From the NCBI RefSeq assembly GCF_019800665.1, contig NZ_JAHVKO010000001.1, forward strand, positions 682,001 to 746,000: 64,000 nt of DNA. Reading direction: 5' to 3'. Source of the stretch: Microbulbifer agarilyticus. Lineage in GTDB: Bacteria; Pseudomonadota; Gammaproteobacteria; Pseudomonadales; Cellvibrionaceae. A program made the position numbers and the translations under genes. Numbering within the stretch: position 1 is the stretch's first letter; every line of letters begins with the position of its first letter. Of the stretch, positions 17,838-28,323 are shown one piece after another. The notes under the pieces were generated by a model. The model was not told the origin of the DNA. It was given only the letters and a program-made list of their open reading frames with translations, and searched no databases.

Positions 17838-19243
17838 AGGTCGTCTCCCGCTAAGCGGATACCGGTAAACTGCCAGGACTGGTGGGGGTAAAAGAAATTG
17901 CGATAGCTAATGCGGATGTGGCTACGTGGTGTTACGCAGGAACCGCCGCGTAATACCATCTGATTGCACATAAACTTGCCGTTGTACTCCCCTACCGCAT
18001 CTGCGCTGGCCTTAAACCCCGGATAAGGCTGATAAGCACTACTGGTCCATTGCCAGACATTGCCGAGAAGCTGGGTGCCCTGCGCCGTAGAATTGTCTGA
18101 TGCGTTTAGATCATCATGCTCGGGTTGCGGGTGAAAATAACCAGAATCCAGCATGTTACCAGCGGCTGTAGCACCCTTTTGGCAGTGTAGCCACGCGGCT
18201 ATTTCCCACTCGAACTCGGTGGGCAGGCGGAAACCTGCCCATGTCGCAAATGCGTCGGCCTCGTAGAAATTTACGTGGCACACCGGCGCATCAAGTTTAA
18301 TAGGTTGTAATCCAGACAGCGTGAATTGATGCCAAGTGCCTTCCACCTCCCGCCAATACAACGGCGCCTTCATTCCGTTCTGGTTTACATGCGCCCAACC
18401 GTCAGACAGCCACAGACGAGACTGCTGATAGCCTCCCGCATTCATAAACGCCAGATACTCAGCATTTGTGACGAGACGAGAAGCGATACGAAACGCCGGC
18501 TGATAGCGTTGATGCGCGGGCCCCTCGTTATCGAATGAAAAGGCCTTGCCATCACTGCCAAGGGTATAGGTATCTTCCGGCACCCTGAGCCAGCTGAGCT
18601 CTGCAAGAACCTCATGCTCTGCTAGTGACATTTCCTCACGAAGCTCGCCATGCACATGCGAATAAGCCGGGGCCATAGGGTTAATGGACAGGCCATGCTT
18701 GATGTCAGTAAGAAGCAGCTCCTGGTGTTGCTGTTCATGATTGAGTCCGAGAACGAGCAAATTCGCGAGGTCGCTGTCGACTTCTTCCTCGGTAAGCCAG
18801 CGTTCTATTTCTCTGTCGATATGTTGGCGGTAGGAAAAGACCTGATCGAGTGATGGTCTGGAGAGAAGTCCCCGTTGCGGCCGCGCAAAAGGCGTCCCGA
18901 GCGCGTTGTAATAGGAGTTGAACAGGTGGTGGAAGTCGGGATGGAAACAGTCGTAGTCGGGGCAATGGGGCTGCAGAATGAAGGTTTCAAAAAACCAGCT
19001 GGTGTGTGCCAAATGCCATTTACCAGGGCTTGCATCTGGCATGGACTGAATCTGGAGGTCTTCGGCAGACAGTGGCTCCACGATACGTTCAGTCTGCTGA
19101 CGAACGCTCTGGTATTTGATCAGCAGAGCATTGCGCTCATTCAAGCTCAGGGGATGCGGTTCGTCCGAACACCAATAGAGTGTCGATTGGTTACCGGCTG
19201 TGTCTTCGTTTACTGCTGGGTCCAACTCTGAAATCAGGTTCAT
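17834..19243 (-). CDS. egtB: ergothioneine biosynthesis sulfoxide synthase
   Basis: A protein of about 469 residues with an N-terminal DinB-like helical domain and a C-terminal FGE-sulfatase-like domain. The iron-binding histidines are visible (GKWHLAHTSWFFE; NHEQQHQELLL), and the FGE end carries LRGGSCVTPRSHIRISYRNF. It oxidatively couples hercynine to a thiol (cysteine or gamma-glutamylcysteine; not decidable here). I chose the ATG at 19243 because AAGGA precedes it directly; an upstream ATG at 19264 would add seven residues. No egtA, egtC or egtE was found in the window. Confidence 0.92.
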   Translation of the reverse strand: MNLISELDPAVNEDTAGNQSTLYWCSDEPHPLSLNERNALLIKYQSVRQQTERIVEPLSAEDLQIQSMPDASPGKWHLAHTSWFFETFILQPHCPDYDCFHPDFHHLFNSYYNALGTPFARPQRGLLSRPSLDQVFSYRQHIDREIERWLTEEEVDSDLANLLVLGLNHEQQHQELLLTDIKHGLSINPMAPAYSHVHGELREEMSLAEHEVLAELSWLRVPEDTYTLGSDGKAFSFDNEGPAHQRYQPAFRIASRLVTNAEYLAFMNAGGYQQSRLWLSDGWAHVNQNGMKAPLYWREVEGTWHQFTLSGLQPIKLDAPVCHVNFYEADAFATWAGFRLPTEFEWEIAAWLHCQKGATAAGNMLDSGYFHPQPEHDDLNASDNSTAQGTQLLGNVWQWTSSAYQPYPGFKASADAVGEYNGKFMCNQMVLRGGSCVTPRSHIRISYRNFFYPHQSWQFTGIRLAGDDL

Positions 19244-19351
19244 TCCTTGTCCCGAGAACGGCATCGAGTGCTTTGATCATACAAGTATTTACGTCGAATC
19301 CCATGGCAGAGGCCTGTTTCAGGAAGAGTCAGGCGCCACTTATTGCAGAGC

Positions 19352-19380
19352 AAAAAAAAGGGCCGGCAAAGCCGACCCTT
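19352..19380 (-). terminator. terminator of the 867-residue TonB receptor gene
   Basis: On the minus strand GGGTCGGC - TTT - GCCGGCCC-type arms (one wobble) run into eight T. It lies about 45 bp past the receptor stop and upstream of egtB. Confidence 0.85.
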
Positions 19381-19423
19381 TTCGCAGGCGCTAGGCGCCT
19401 TGTGTCACGACTGACTTGTGCGA

Positions 19424-22027
19424 TTAGAAGCGCACAGTGAAGTCGGCACCGTACATGCGCGGCATGAAACGCCAGGCCGGGCTTGCACCGATGGCTGCAC
19501 CGGTACCGCCGTAGCCGCCAGCGATCTCTTCGTCAGTGACGTTCTGTACCCACAGGGCAGCAGAGTACTGATCAGAGGCGCTGTTCCAGCCAGCACGCAG
19601 GTTCATCAGCTGGTAGTCCGGAATAACACGGGCCGGATCGCTGATGGAGCCAACACGCTCGTCGGTCCAGTTGTAGTCGCCACGGATGGACACGTCGCCA
19701 CCTGCAGCCAGTTCCCAAGTGTATTCAGCCATGATGTTGAACTTGTTCTCAGGAGTGCCTACACGAGGCTGGCCAACACGGGAATTTCGCTCTTCGGTTT
19801 CGCCAATGGATTCGATGATCTGGTAGCGAGTGTACTCTGTATCCAGGTAGGAGTAGTTACCGGCGATGAACAGATTGTCGGTAGCAGCCCACTGTACTTC
19901 AAATTCCGCACCCTGGCCTTCTGCATCCGCATTACGCAGGTAATAGTTCGGGATAGGATCGCCGACCAAGTCCAGCTGTTGCAGGTTCTTGTAGTCGTAA
20001 GCAAAGACAGAAGCGTTGAAGCGTACGGCATTGTCGAAGAGGCTACTCTTCAGGCCGATTTCCAAGTTGGTCACGCTTTCCTGGTCGAATGAAGGGTCGA
20101 TTCCATCTGCGACGGTAAAGCTGTTGAAACCACCTGCCTTGAAGCCGTCGGCCAGCGAGATGAAAGTCATTACATCATCGTTCCAACGGTAGTCCAGAAC
20201 GATACGGCCGGAAAGATCACTCCAGGAATCATTCAGCTTCTCGTTGAGGTTCGGGTTGCCACTGTTGTTAAACGCTAGGCCAAAGTTCAGATTTTGTTCC
20301 GCAAGATTAATGGTCATCGGAATAGTGGTGCCAGGAACCAGCACTGGGTTTCCGTTTTCATCAACTACGTTGATGTCCATATCCGCAATGGGCAAAGGGT
20401 TCTGATAGCGGCTAACGATAGAGAAGTCTTTCTCATCTGCGGTATAGCGAGCACCGACAGTAAGATCCAGTTTGTCTGTCAGGCTCCAGGTAGCATCGCC
20501 ATAAATTGCGGTTGAGCGATAATCACCTTCGTTGAACACAGATTCATTCCACTCAACATCCCGTGCAACGAAATCTGCGGATCCCAAATAGATCGCACCA
20601 AACAATTGCTGACGCTGGAGCTGGAGGTTCTGGGGTAGCTGTGCGGCTGCAAACAACTGGTCCTCCACACCGCCTGGAGCAATGAACAGATCATAAATAA
20701 ACTGTGTGACTGCTCCACCTTCTTGGCCAGCGTCCATCATGTTCTGTCGTACAGCGTAGGCTAGTTCTTCCTGTTGTGTCGTTGGGAAGGAGTCGAATAC
20801 TTCTTGAGGGATGCCTAAAATCCCCATGGAGTCAGACTGAAGGCCTTTATATACGGCAAAAGACTCAAGCGACCCGCCTGTGAAATATGCATCGGTCGTA
20901 TGCTCAAGCTCTTCGCGGGAGAATGAAGCGCCCAAGGTCCACTTCAGTGTGTCTGTAGCACCATTCAGACGGAACTCTTGGGAGAACTGGGTCTGCTCAT
21001 CGAAGTTCGCGGAACCAAAACGGTAGTCAGGGTTATCGGTACCGTCCTCATCCTGCTGAAGGTGTGCGTCGAAGCCACGGTAAGCAGTGATAGAAGTAAA
21101 GGTGAAGTTCTCGAAATCGTGCACGATGGAAAGCGAAGTGCCCCAGGAGTCGCGATCTTCAATAGTTGCATCATCCAATGCATAGTCACCGAAAACATCA
21201 GTACCACTCTCGGCCTGAAGAGATGGGACAATAGAGCTACGCAGTGCGCTGCCTTGGTCCATGATACCGTAATCGGCACGCCACAGAACTTCAGTGTCCG
21301 GAGTCGGCTCCCACAGCAGGGAAGCTCGGTAAGTCTGGGTATCAATATTACCGACTTCGAAATCATTTTTGGTCGAAATGTTATCAGCGAAGGAGTCACG
21401 ACGGTTGGTGGACGCGGTGAAACGGCCATACAGGTTGTCGCTCAGCTGCTTGTTCAGCAGCAGGTCGCTGGAAACACGGCCGTAGTTACCTGCTGTCATG
21501 TTCAGTTCAGCAGTGTCTTCGGCCTGAGGCTTGGTAGAAATAATGTGGATAGCACCACCGGTAGCGTTACGACCGAACAGAGTGCCCTGCGGGCCCTTCA
21601 GTACTTCGACACGCTCGATGTCTGCCAGTGGGATTTCAGCACCAGCGCCACGGCCGGTGTAAACACCGTCTACGTAAACCGCTACTGCAGGGTCGGAACC
21701 TACGGTGAAGTCACCGGTTTCGATACCACGTACGCTGTAGGTCGGCTGCAGCGGGGTATCGTTGTTCATCTCTACGCCCGGGGTGAATTTACCCAGGTCG
21801 GTCAGATTCTTGACACCCATGGCTTTCATGCTGTCACCGGTGAATGCGGAGATAGCAATAGGCACGTCTTGCAGGTTCTCTGCACGTTTCTGGGCGGTTA
21901 CAACTACTTCTTCGATTTCGGCGGCGTAGGCAGCGCTACTCAGAGCCGTGGTAACGGCAATCGCAGCTGAAAGCGTCGAAAGAGTAAAGGAACGGTTTTT
22001 TCCGGACTGGTCGGCGTTGTACATCAT
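19424..22027 (-). CDS. TonB-dependent receptor, substrate unknown
   Basis: An 867-residue outer-membrane receptor with a long signal peptide (ending AAYA), a TonB-box-like EEVVVTAQKRAENLQDVPIA, a plug with VEVLKGPQGTLFGRNATGGA and a barrel ending in YGADFTVRF. The plug type is that of the large TonB-receptor subgroup common in Cellvibrionales and sphingomonads, often for complex organic substrates rather than classical siderophores. It is divergent from the penicillin-acylase-family gene across a palindrome-rich 296-bp region, suggesting shared regulation. Confidence 0.92.
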   Translation of the reverse strand: MMYNADQSGKNRSFTLSTLSAAIAVTTALSSAAYAAEIEEVVVTAQKRAENLQDVPIAISAFTGDSMKAMGVKNLTDLGKFTPGVEMNNDTPLQPTYSVRGIETGDFTVGSDPAVAVYVDGVYTGRGAGAEIPLADIERVEVLKGPQGTLFGRNATGGAIHIISTKPQAEDTAELNMTAGNYGRVSSDLLLNKQLSDNLYGRFTASTNRRDSFADNISTKNDFEVGNIDTQTYRASLLWEPTPDTEVLWRADYGIMDQGSALRSSIVPSLQAESGTDVFGDYALDDATIEDRDSWGTSLSIVHDFENFTFTSITAYRGFDAHLQQDEDGTDNPDYRFGSANFDEQTQFSQEFRLNGATDTLKWTLGASFSREELEHTTDAYFTGGSLESFAVYKGLQSDSMGILGIPQEVFDSFPTTQQEELAYAVRQNMMDAGQEGGAVTQFIYDLFIAPGGVEDQLFAAAQLPQNLQLQRQQLFGAIYLGSADFVARDVEWNESVFNEGDYRSTAIYGDATWSLTDKLDLTVGARYTADEKDFSIVSRYQNPLPIADMDINVVDENGNPVLVPGTTIPMTINLAEQNLNFGLAFNNSGNPNLNEKLNDSWSDLSGRIVLDYRWNDDVMTFISLADGFKAGGFNSFTVADGIDPSFDQESVTNLEIGLKSSLFDNAVRFNASVFAYDYKNLQQLDLVGDPIPNYYLRNADAEGQGAEFEVQWAATDNLFIAGNYSYLDTEYTRYQIIESIGETEERNSRVGQPRVGTPENKFNIMAEYTWELAAGGDVSIRGDYNWTDERVGSISDPARVIPDYQLMNLRAGWNSASDQYSAALWVQNVTDEEIAGGYGGTGAAIGASPAWRFMPRMYGADFTVRF

Positions 22028-22323
22028 CGCGTCCTCGCGTTTTAGTTATTGGTAAAGCGTGATGGAAAATGGTTGTTATTGATAGTTATGTTGGGCCATC
22101 TTACGTGGACCTCGGTCCTAATAAAAGCTTGTGATGACCTTTTTCTTGTGACCGGTCAGTTTTTCGGCAGAAAAATGTGAACTGGTGCGCCAAACTGGCG
22201 CATAATTCTTTAAAAGCACCCATCTTGTGACCGGACTTACCAAGCTGGTTCTGTAAAATCCGCTAACAGGCGACGTTAGCGATAGCTCTTTATGACTGGT
22301 ACGGTTTTACCACATTTGGCCGT
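22028..22323. promoter_or_regulatory. divergent control region with palindromes and direct repeats
   Basis: This region between the divergent TonB receptor and acylase genes holds a perfect 7-bp inverted repeat TGCGCCA-AAC-TGGCGCA (22186-22202), a second one CGCTAAC-N7-GTTAGCG (22261-22281), and a 12-bp direct repeat TCTTGTGACCGG (22144-22155 and 22223-22234, 79 bp apart). Such clustered symmetry is typical of operators; the regulator is not known and none is encoded alongside. Confidence 0.6.
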
Positions 22324-24725
22324 ATGTCCCAAAATAACAACTCTAAATTTCCGGGAGATCTTGTGATGATTCCATCAAATCCCTGGCCGAGGCGATTGGC
22401 CCGCGGCGTAATCGGTATTGGCGCCCTACTCCTGCTCATTGCGGCAGTGTTTTGGTTTTGGTTGCGTCAAAGTCTGCCGTTGCTGGAAGGCTCTTTGCAG
22501 ACCGGTGCTCTCTCGGCCCCGGTGACCATCGAGCGGGATGCCCAGGGGATTGCCTTTATCCATGCTGAATCTCGCACGGACTCTGCTTTTGCACTTGGGT
22601 TCCTGCATGCACAGGAGCGCTTTTTTCAGATGGATTTATTGCGCCGTAACTCGGCGGGCGAGCTGTCGGAGCTCGTGGGTGAAGCGGCTTTGCAGCACGA
22701 TAAAGAGATTCGACTGCATCAGTTCCGCACTCGTGCCGTGCGCAATGTTGCGGCGATGCCAGCCGAACAAAAGGCAATTCTCGTTAAGTACACCGCGGGT
22801 GTGAATTTTGGGTTGTCCCAATTGAGCGCTGCGCCCTGGGAGTATGCGCTGCTACGACAGAAGCCGCGCGACTGGGTGCCAGCAGATAGCCTGCTGGCAA
22901 TCTTCAGTATGTACATGACTCTGCAGAGCCATACGGGCAAATTTGAATTGCGCAATAACGCGCTTGCCGAGTTACTTCCCGATGACCTATACAGCTTCTT
23001 CGTACCGCAAGGCGGCGTCTGGGATGCTCCGCTAGTTGGTGATGCGCGCGCCCCCCTATTTCACTGCCGGAAACACATATTGCGGCACTTGTGGAAGATG
23101 GTGAGCCCATGGCCTATTCGTCCATGGAGAGTGAAGACATGATCTTTGGCAGTAACAACTGGGTGGTGGGTGGCGCGCTCACCGAGCACGGCGCGGCGAT
23201 CGTTGCCGATGACATGCACCTGGCCATTACGGTACCAAATATCTGGTATCGCGCCGGTTGGAATATTCCGGGAACCGAGTTTGAAATGCGCGGTACCACC
23301 CTGCCCGGCGGCCCGATTCTGGTGGCCGGTAGTAATCGCAAGGTAGCCTGGGGTTTTACCAACACTACCGCCGACTGGGGTGACCTGATTCCGCTCGAGT
23401 TGTCGGAAGATAAAGGTCAGTACCTCACACCCGAAGGCTGGAAAAACTTCATCGTTGAAGATGAGGCAATTGCGGTTAAAGGTAAGCCCGATGAAATACT
23501 CAAAGTGCGGAAAACCATTTGGGGCCCGGTGATTGGTGAGGATCATAACGGCAACCTCCTCGCCTACCGCTGGGTAGCGCACGATGTGCGCGGAGCCAAT
23601 ATGAACCTATTGGAAATGGAAACGATTGGCACGACCCGCGGCGCCATGGATATTGCCCCGGAACTCGGGATCCCGCACCAAAACTTTGTGCTGGGTGATA
23701 GTGAAGGCAATATCGGCTGGACAGTGGCCGGCCCTATTCCCCGCCGCGTTGGCCTGGATGGTAGCCGCTCGGTGAGCTGGGCGGACGGAAGCGCATACTG
23801 GGATGGTTACCTGCCGTTGGAAGAGCAGCCGCACGTATACAACCCACCCTCCCATCGTATTTGGACCGCGAACGCGCGCACCATGGATGGCGAATTTCTT
23901 CGCGTCATGGGTGATGGCGGTTATGCACTGGGTGCGCGCCAGCAACAAATTCGCGATGACCTTTTCGCCAAAGAAACATTTAACGAACAGGATCTATTGG
24001 ATATCCAGCTGGATGATCGCGCGATATTCCTGACTCGCTGGCAAGAACATCTGCTGTCGCTTTTGGAATCGGAGGCGGACTATGCCGAGGTGCTCGAGCA
24101 GGTCAAAAACTGGGGTGCCCGCGCCAGCGCCGATTCGGTGGGTTATCGCATTGTACGTAACTTCCGGCTGCGCTTTATTGACCTGACAACGGCGCCGGTG
24201 CTGACTTATATGCGGCGCTTCGATGAGGGTTTTGAGTTCAATCGCGTAAACCGACAGATGGAATATCCGGCGTGGGAAATGCTTTCCGGCGAGCCCGCGC
24301 ACCTGCTAAATCCAGAGTACCAAAACTGGCGCGCGCTAAAACTTGCCGCACTGGATTCGGCGCTGGCTGAAATGGCCGAGGGCGGCCTGCCGCTCGCAGA
24401 GCAGACCTGGGGGGTGCAGAATTCGGCAAAAATTCGTCATCCTCTGAGCCGCGCAGTGCCGGCAGTAAATTGGTTTACCGCAATGCCGGAAGAGCCATTG
24501 CCGGGTGACTCGCATATGCCGCGCTTCCAGTCCGCGACTAATGGCGCGTCAGAGCGACTCGTGGTTGCACCCGGTCGCGAAGAGCACGGTATTTTCCATA
24601 TGGCGACAGGTCAGAGTGCGCACCCGCTGTCACCCTTCTTCGGCAATGGCCATCGCGATTGGGTTGAAGGAAAGCCGTCGAGTTTTACGGAAAAAGCCGC
24701 TGCGTACACACTGACATTGCAGTAA
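22324..24725 (+). pseudogene. penicillin acylase family N-terminal hydrolase, frameshifted
   Basis: Two frames together encode one acylase precursor of about 800 residues: an N-terminal anchor/signal segment, the alpha chain (to about base 23050), then the spacer and beta chain in the next frame. The reading shifts by one base at the C6 run 23051-23056: upstream frame DARAP, downstream frame ISLPETHIAALVEDGEP. The shift lies in the spacer, about 30 residues before the expected nucleophile Ser in GSNNWVVGG. The family (penicillin G, cephalosporin and acyl-homoserine-lactone acylases) self-cleaves before that Ser in the periplasm. The rest is intact, so this may be a recent mutation, a sequencing indel or slippage. 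A GTG at 23091 opens the downstream frame but lacks a ribosome binding site. Confidence 0.85.
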
Positions 24726-24736
24726 CGGCACTATGC

Positions 24737-24770
24737 AAAAACCCGGGAATGTTGCGCATCCCGGGTTTTT
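24737..24770 (+). terminator. terminator after the acylase gene
   Basis: AAAACCCGGGA / TCCCGGGTTTT arms around a 10-base loop with flanking A and T runs, so it can act in both directions between the acylase and the convergent small membrane protein gene. Confidence 0.88.
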
Positions 24771-24791
24771 ATTGCGCGATATTTCGCTTCG

Positions 24792-25055
24792 CTATGCGGT
24801 TTCGTCGAGAATTGCGAACGAAAGGAACGAGGTGAAGAGGCCCAGTCCAAGGACAAATGGCAGCAGTGGAAAGCAGATCATCAGTAACGATGCGCCAATC
24901 CAGATGTTCTTCACCCAGTTGCGTTTGATCTGATAAGAGCGGGAATAGCGCCGCAAATGACTGTCGCTTTCGTCAGGCAATGCAATCTCACTCTCCCGAG
25001 GGAAAAAGCTCCGCACCAGAAGGGTGCAATAGAAACGCAGCAGCATCCACAACAT
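24792..25055 (-). CDS. small membrane protein, function unknown
   Basis: An 87-residue protein with a hydrophobic N-terminal stretch (about residues 1-17), a charged middle and a hydrophobic C-terminal segment (about 50-82). It sits between two supported genes and ends beside a terminator. No family was recognised; the ordered hydrophobic/charged pattern suggests it is real, but the evidence is modest. Confidence 0.55.
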   Translation of the reverse strand: MLWMLLRFYCTLLVRSFFPRESEIALPDESDSHLRRYSRSYQIKRNWVKNIWIGASLLMICFPLLPFVLGLGLFTSFLSFAILDETA

Positions 25056-25169
25056 AGAACCACCTTTGGCAAACGTCTCTATGAGTATAGATAGGCGTTT
25101 GTTGGTGGGTGGTGGAGTGGATGCCTTGGTTGCTGTTATTCGTACCCGGCTGTTACTGGCACCGGTCTG

Positions 25170-26549
25170 CTACTGGTACCAGCCGAGGCTTTCCCGCAAA
25201 GTGACGACACCGCCGATGATGGTAAGTGCAGGCGCGCCTACTTCGTGCTCCACGGCCAGTTGCGGAAGTGTGCCAATGGTACCGACGATGACGCGCTGGT
25301 CTCTGGTGGTACCTTTTTCCACCAGTGCTGCCGGTGTATCGGCGTCCATTCCGTGGGCGATGAGCTTCTCGGAAATGGTTGGCAGCCCGGTCAGGCCCAT
25401 ATAGAAGACCAGGGTCTGGTTCTTGGCGATCAGTTCATCCCAAGGAAGTACCAGGTCGCCCTGTTTCAAATGACCGGTAATAAAGCGCACAGACTGGGCG
25501 TGATCCCGGTGCGTAAGGGGAATTCCGGAATAGGCAGAGCAGCCAATGGCCGCGGTGATGCCCGGCACAACCTGGAACGGCACCTGGGCTTCTGCGAGCT
25601 TGTCGATTTCCTCACCGCCGCGACCGAACACGAAGGGATCACCGCCCTTGAGGCGCAGGACCTTTTTGCCCTCTTTTGCGAGATCGACAAGCAGCTGGTT
25701 AATGTCGTCTTGGGGCACCGAGTGGAACTGCTTCATCTTGCCCACGTAGATGCGCTCGGCATCCCGGCGCACCAACTCCAGTACCTCGGTGGATACCAGT
25801 CGATCGTAAAGCACGACATCCGCCTGCTGCATCAAACGCAAGGCGCGGAATGTGAGCAGGTCTGGGTCGCCGGGGCCACCGCCAACCAGATATACCTCGC
25901 CGCTGGGCGCGGGTTTCGCTTTCCACTGCTTTAGCTCGTCGAGGATCGTCTGTTCCGCTTCGGCCTTATGGCCGCGCTCAATCTGCCCGACCACTGGCCC
26001 GTTAAATACCCAGTGCCAGAAGTCTTTGCGCTGTGGTTCAGGCAGCGCTGCCTTCACCTTGTCACGCAGACGGCCGGCGAGCTCGGCAATAAGCCCGAGA
26101 CCTGGCGACAGCAGTGTTTCGATTTGTGCGCGCAGCATACGCGTAAGAACGGGTGCGGACCCACCGCTGGAAATACCGATTGCCAGTGGGCCGCGCTCGA
26201 CAATAGAGGGAAAGGTAAAGGTGCAGTGCTCGGGTGAGTCCACCACATTAACCGGCAGGCGACGCGCGCGGGCATCGATCGATACCTGCGCGTTCACATC
26301 TTCATCGGCGGTGGCCGCGACCACCATTTCAGCGTGGTCGAGCAGCTCCTGGCGGTAAGTCCCAACAATGTACTCACCACTGCTGGCCAACACCAGTTGG
26401 CGCAGCTCGTCGGTGATATCGGGAGCCACCACGAGCAGGCGTGCCTCCGCTTTACTGAGTAGCCGCGCTTTGCGCGTGGCGATGGCGCCGCCCCCAACAA
26501 TGAGACAGGGGCGGTTTTTCAAATCAAAAGCGAGAGGCAGGTAACGCAA
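25170..26549 (-). CDS. cysG: siroheme synthase CysG (trifunctional)
   Basis: A 459-residue fusion. The N-terminal part has the NAD-binding dehydrogenase/ferrochelatase ([28 protein letters not shown]), and the C-terminal part the SAM-dependent uroporphyrinogen III methyltransferase ([31 protein letters not shown]). It turns uroporphyrinogen III into siroheme for sulfite and nitrite reductases. The full-length match to E. coli-type CysG is good. It is the last gene of the ftsK-to-cysG block, 18 bp after serS. Confidence 0.95.
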   Translation of the reverse strand: MRYLPLAFDLKNRPCLIVGGGAIATRKARLLSKAEARLLVVAPDITDELRQLVLASSGEYIVGTYRQELLDHAEMVVAATADEDVNAQVSIDARARRLPVNVVDSPEHCTFTFPSIVERGPLAIGISSGGSAPVLTRMLRAQIETLLSPGLGLIAELAGRLRDKVKAALPEPQRKDFWHWVFNGPVVGQIERGHKAEAEQTILDELKQWKAKPAPSGEVYLVGGGPGDPDLLTFRALRLMQQADVVLYDRLVSTEVLELVRRDAERIYVGKMKQFHSVPQDDINQLLVDLAKEGKKVLRLKGGDPFVFGRGGEEIDKLAEAQVPFQVVPGITAAIGCSAYSGIPLTHRDHAQSVRFITGHLKQGDLVLPWDELIAKNQTLVFYMGLTGLPTISEKLIAHGMDADTPAALVEKGTTRDQRVIVGTIGTLPQLAVEHEVGAPALTIIGGVVTLRESLGWYQ

Positions 26550-26567
26550 GGTCTTAATCCATACTGC

Positions 26568-27860
<1,293 letters not shown>

Positions 27861-28235
27861 TTACAGATATTTCATTCCCAGCGTGATCGCCGCTGCGGTT
27901 GCAGCGAGGCACACCAGAAGGCTGACCACTACGTAGGCCAGCGCCGTTAAAGGCTGGCCATTGTGCCACAACAGCACAGTTTCCAGCGAGAAGGTCGAAA
28001 AGGTTGTGAGGGCGCCAAATAGCCCCGTCATGATAAGCAACCGCCACTCGTGACCCAGTGCGCCGCGCTCAATGATCAAAACGTAAGCAATGCCGATTAG
28101 CAGGGAGCCAACCACGTTGACAATCAGTGTGCCCAGCGGGAAGCGGTGCTCGAAAACCGGGAAGGCCCAAACACCCACAAGGTGGCGCAATATGGCCCCC
28201 ACCGCTCCTCCCAGAGCAATTGCTATCCACTGCAT
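27861..28235 (-). CDS. crcB: fluoride efflux channel CrcB/Fluc
   Basis: A 124-residue protein with four hydrophobic helices. The motifs GGAVGAILRH, GTLIVNVVGS and GLFGALTTFSTFS are those of CrcB (Fluc) channels, which export fluoride as dual-topology dimers. It lies 18 bp upstream of serS on the same strand and 88 bp after rarA. No fluoride-riboswitch motif was noticed upstream. Confidence 0.95.
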   Translation of the reverse strand: MQWIAIALGGAVGAILRHLVGVWAFPVFEHRFPLGTLIVNVVGSLLIGIAYVLIIERGALGHEWRLLIMTGLFGALTTFSTFSLETVLLWHNGQPLTALAYVVVSLLVCLAATAAAITLGMKYL

Positions 28236-28263
28236 GGCTATAAGTCCTTGTTACTGAGCTGTC

Positions 28264-28290
28264 CTGGTACACGTCGAGTTGGTGTACCAG
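28264..28290. repeat. 9-bp perfect inverted repeat between rarA and crcB
   Basis: Arms CTGGTACAC and GTGTACCAG around a 9-base loop. No T-run follows on the minus strand, so this is a structured intergenic spacer or operator rather than a clear terminator. Confidence 0.55.
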
Positions 28291-28323
28291 TTTGGTACGA
28301 CTGATGGCAGTTGGTGGCGGATT

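Noticed and set aside
19418..21970. Long plus-strand open frames opposite the TonB receptor gene
   Set aside because: They are antisense shadows of a well-supported receptor gene, without ribosome binding sites or family-like sequence.
28236..28323. Fluoride riboswitch before crcB
   Set aside because: The short gap has a simple 9-bp hairpin but not the conserved fluoride-riboswitch core; crcB seems expressed with the upstream genes.
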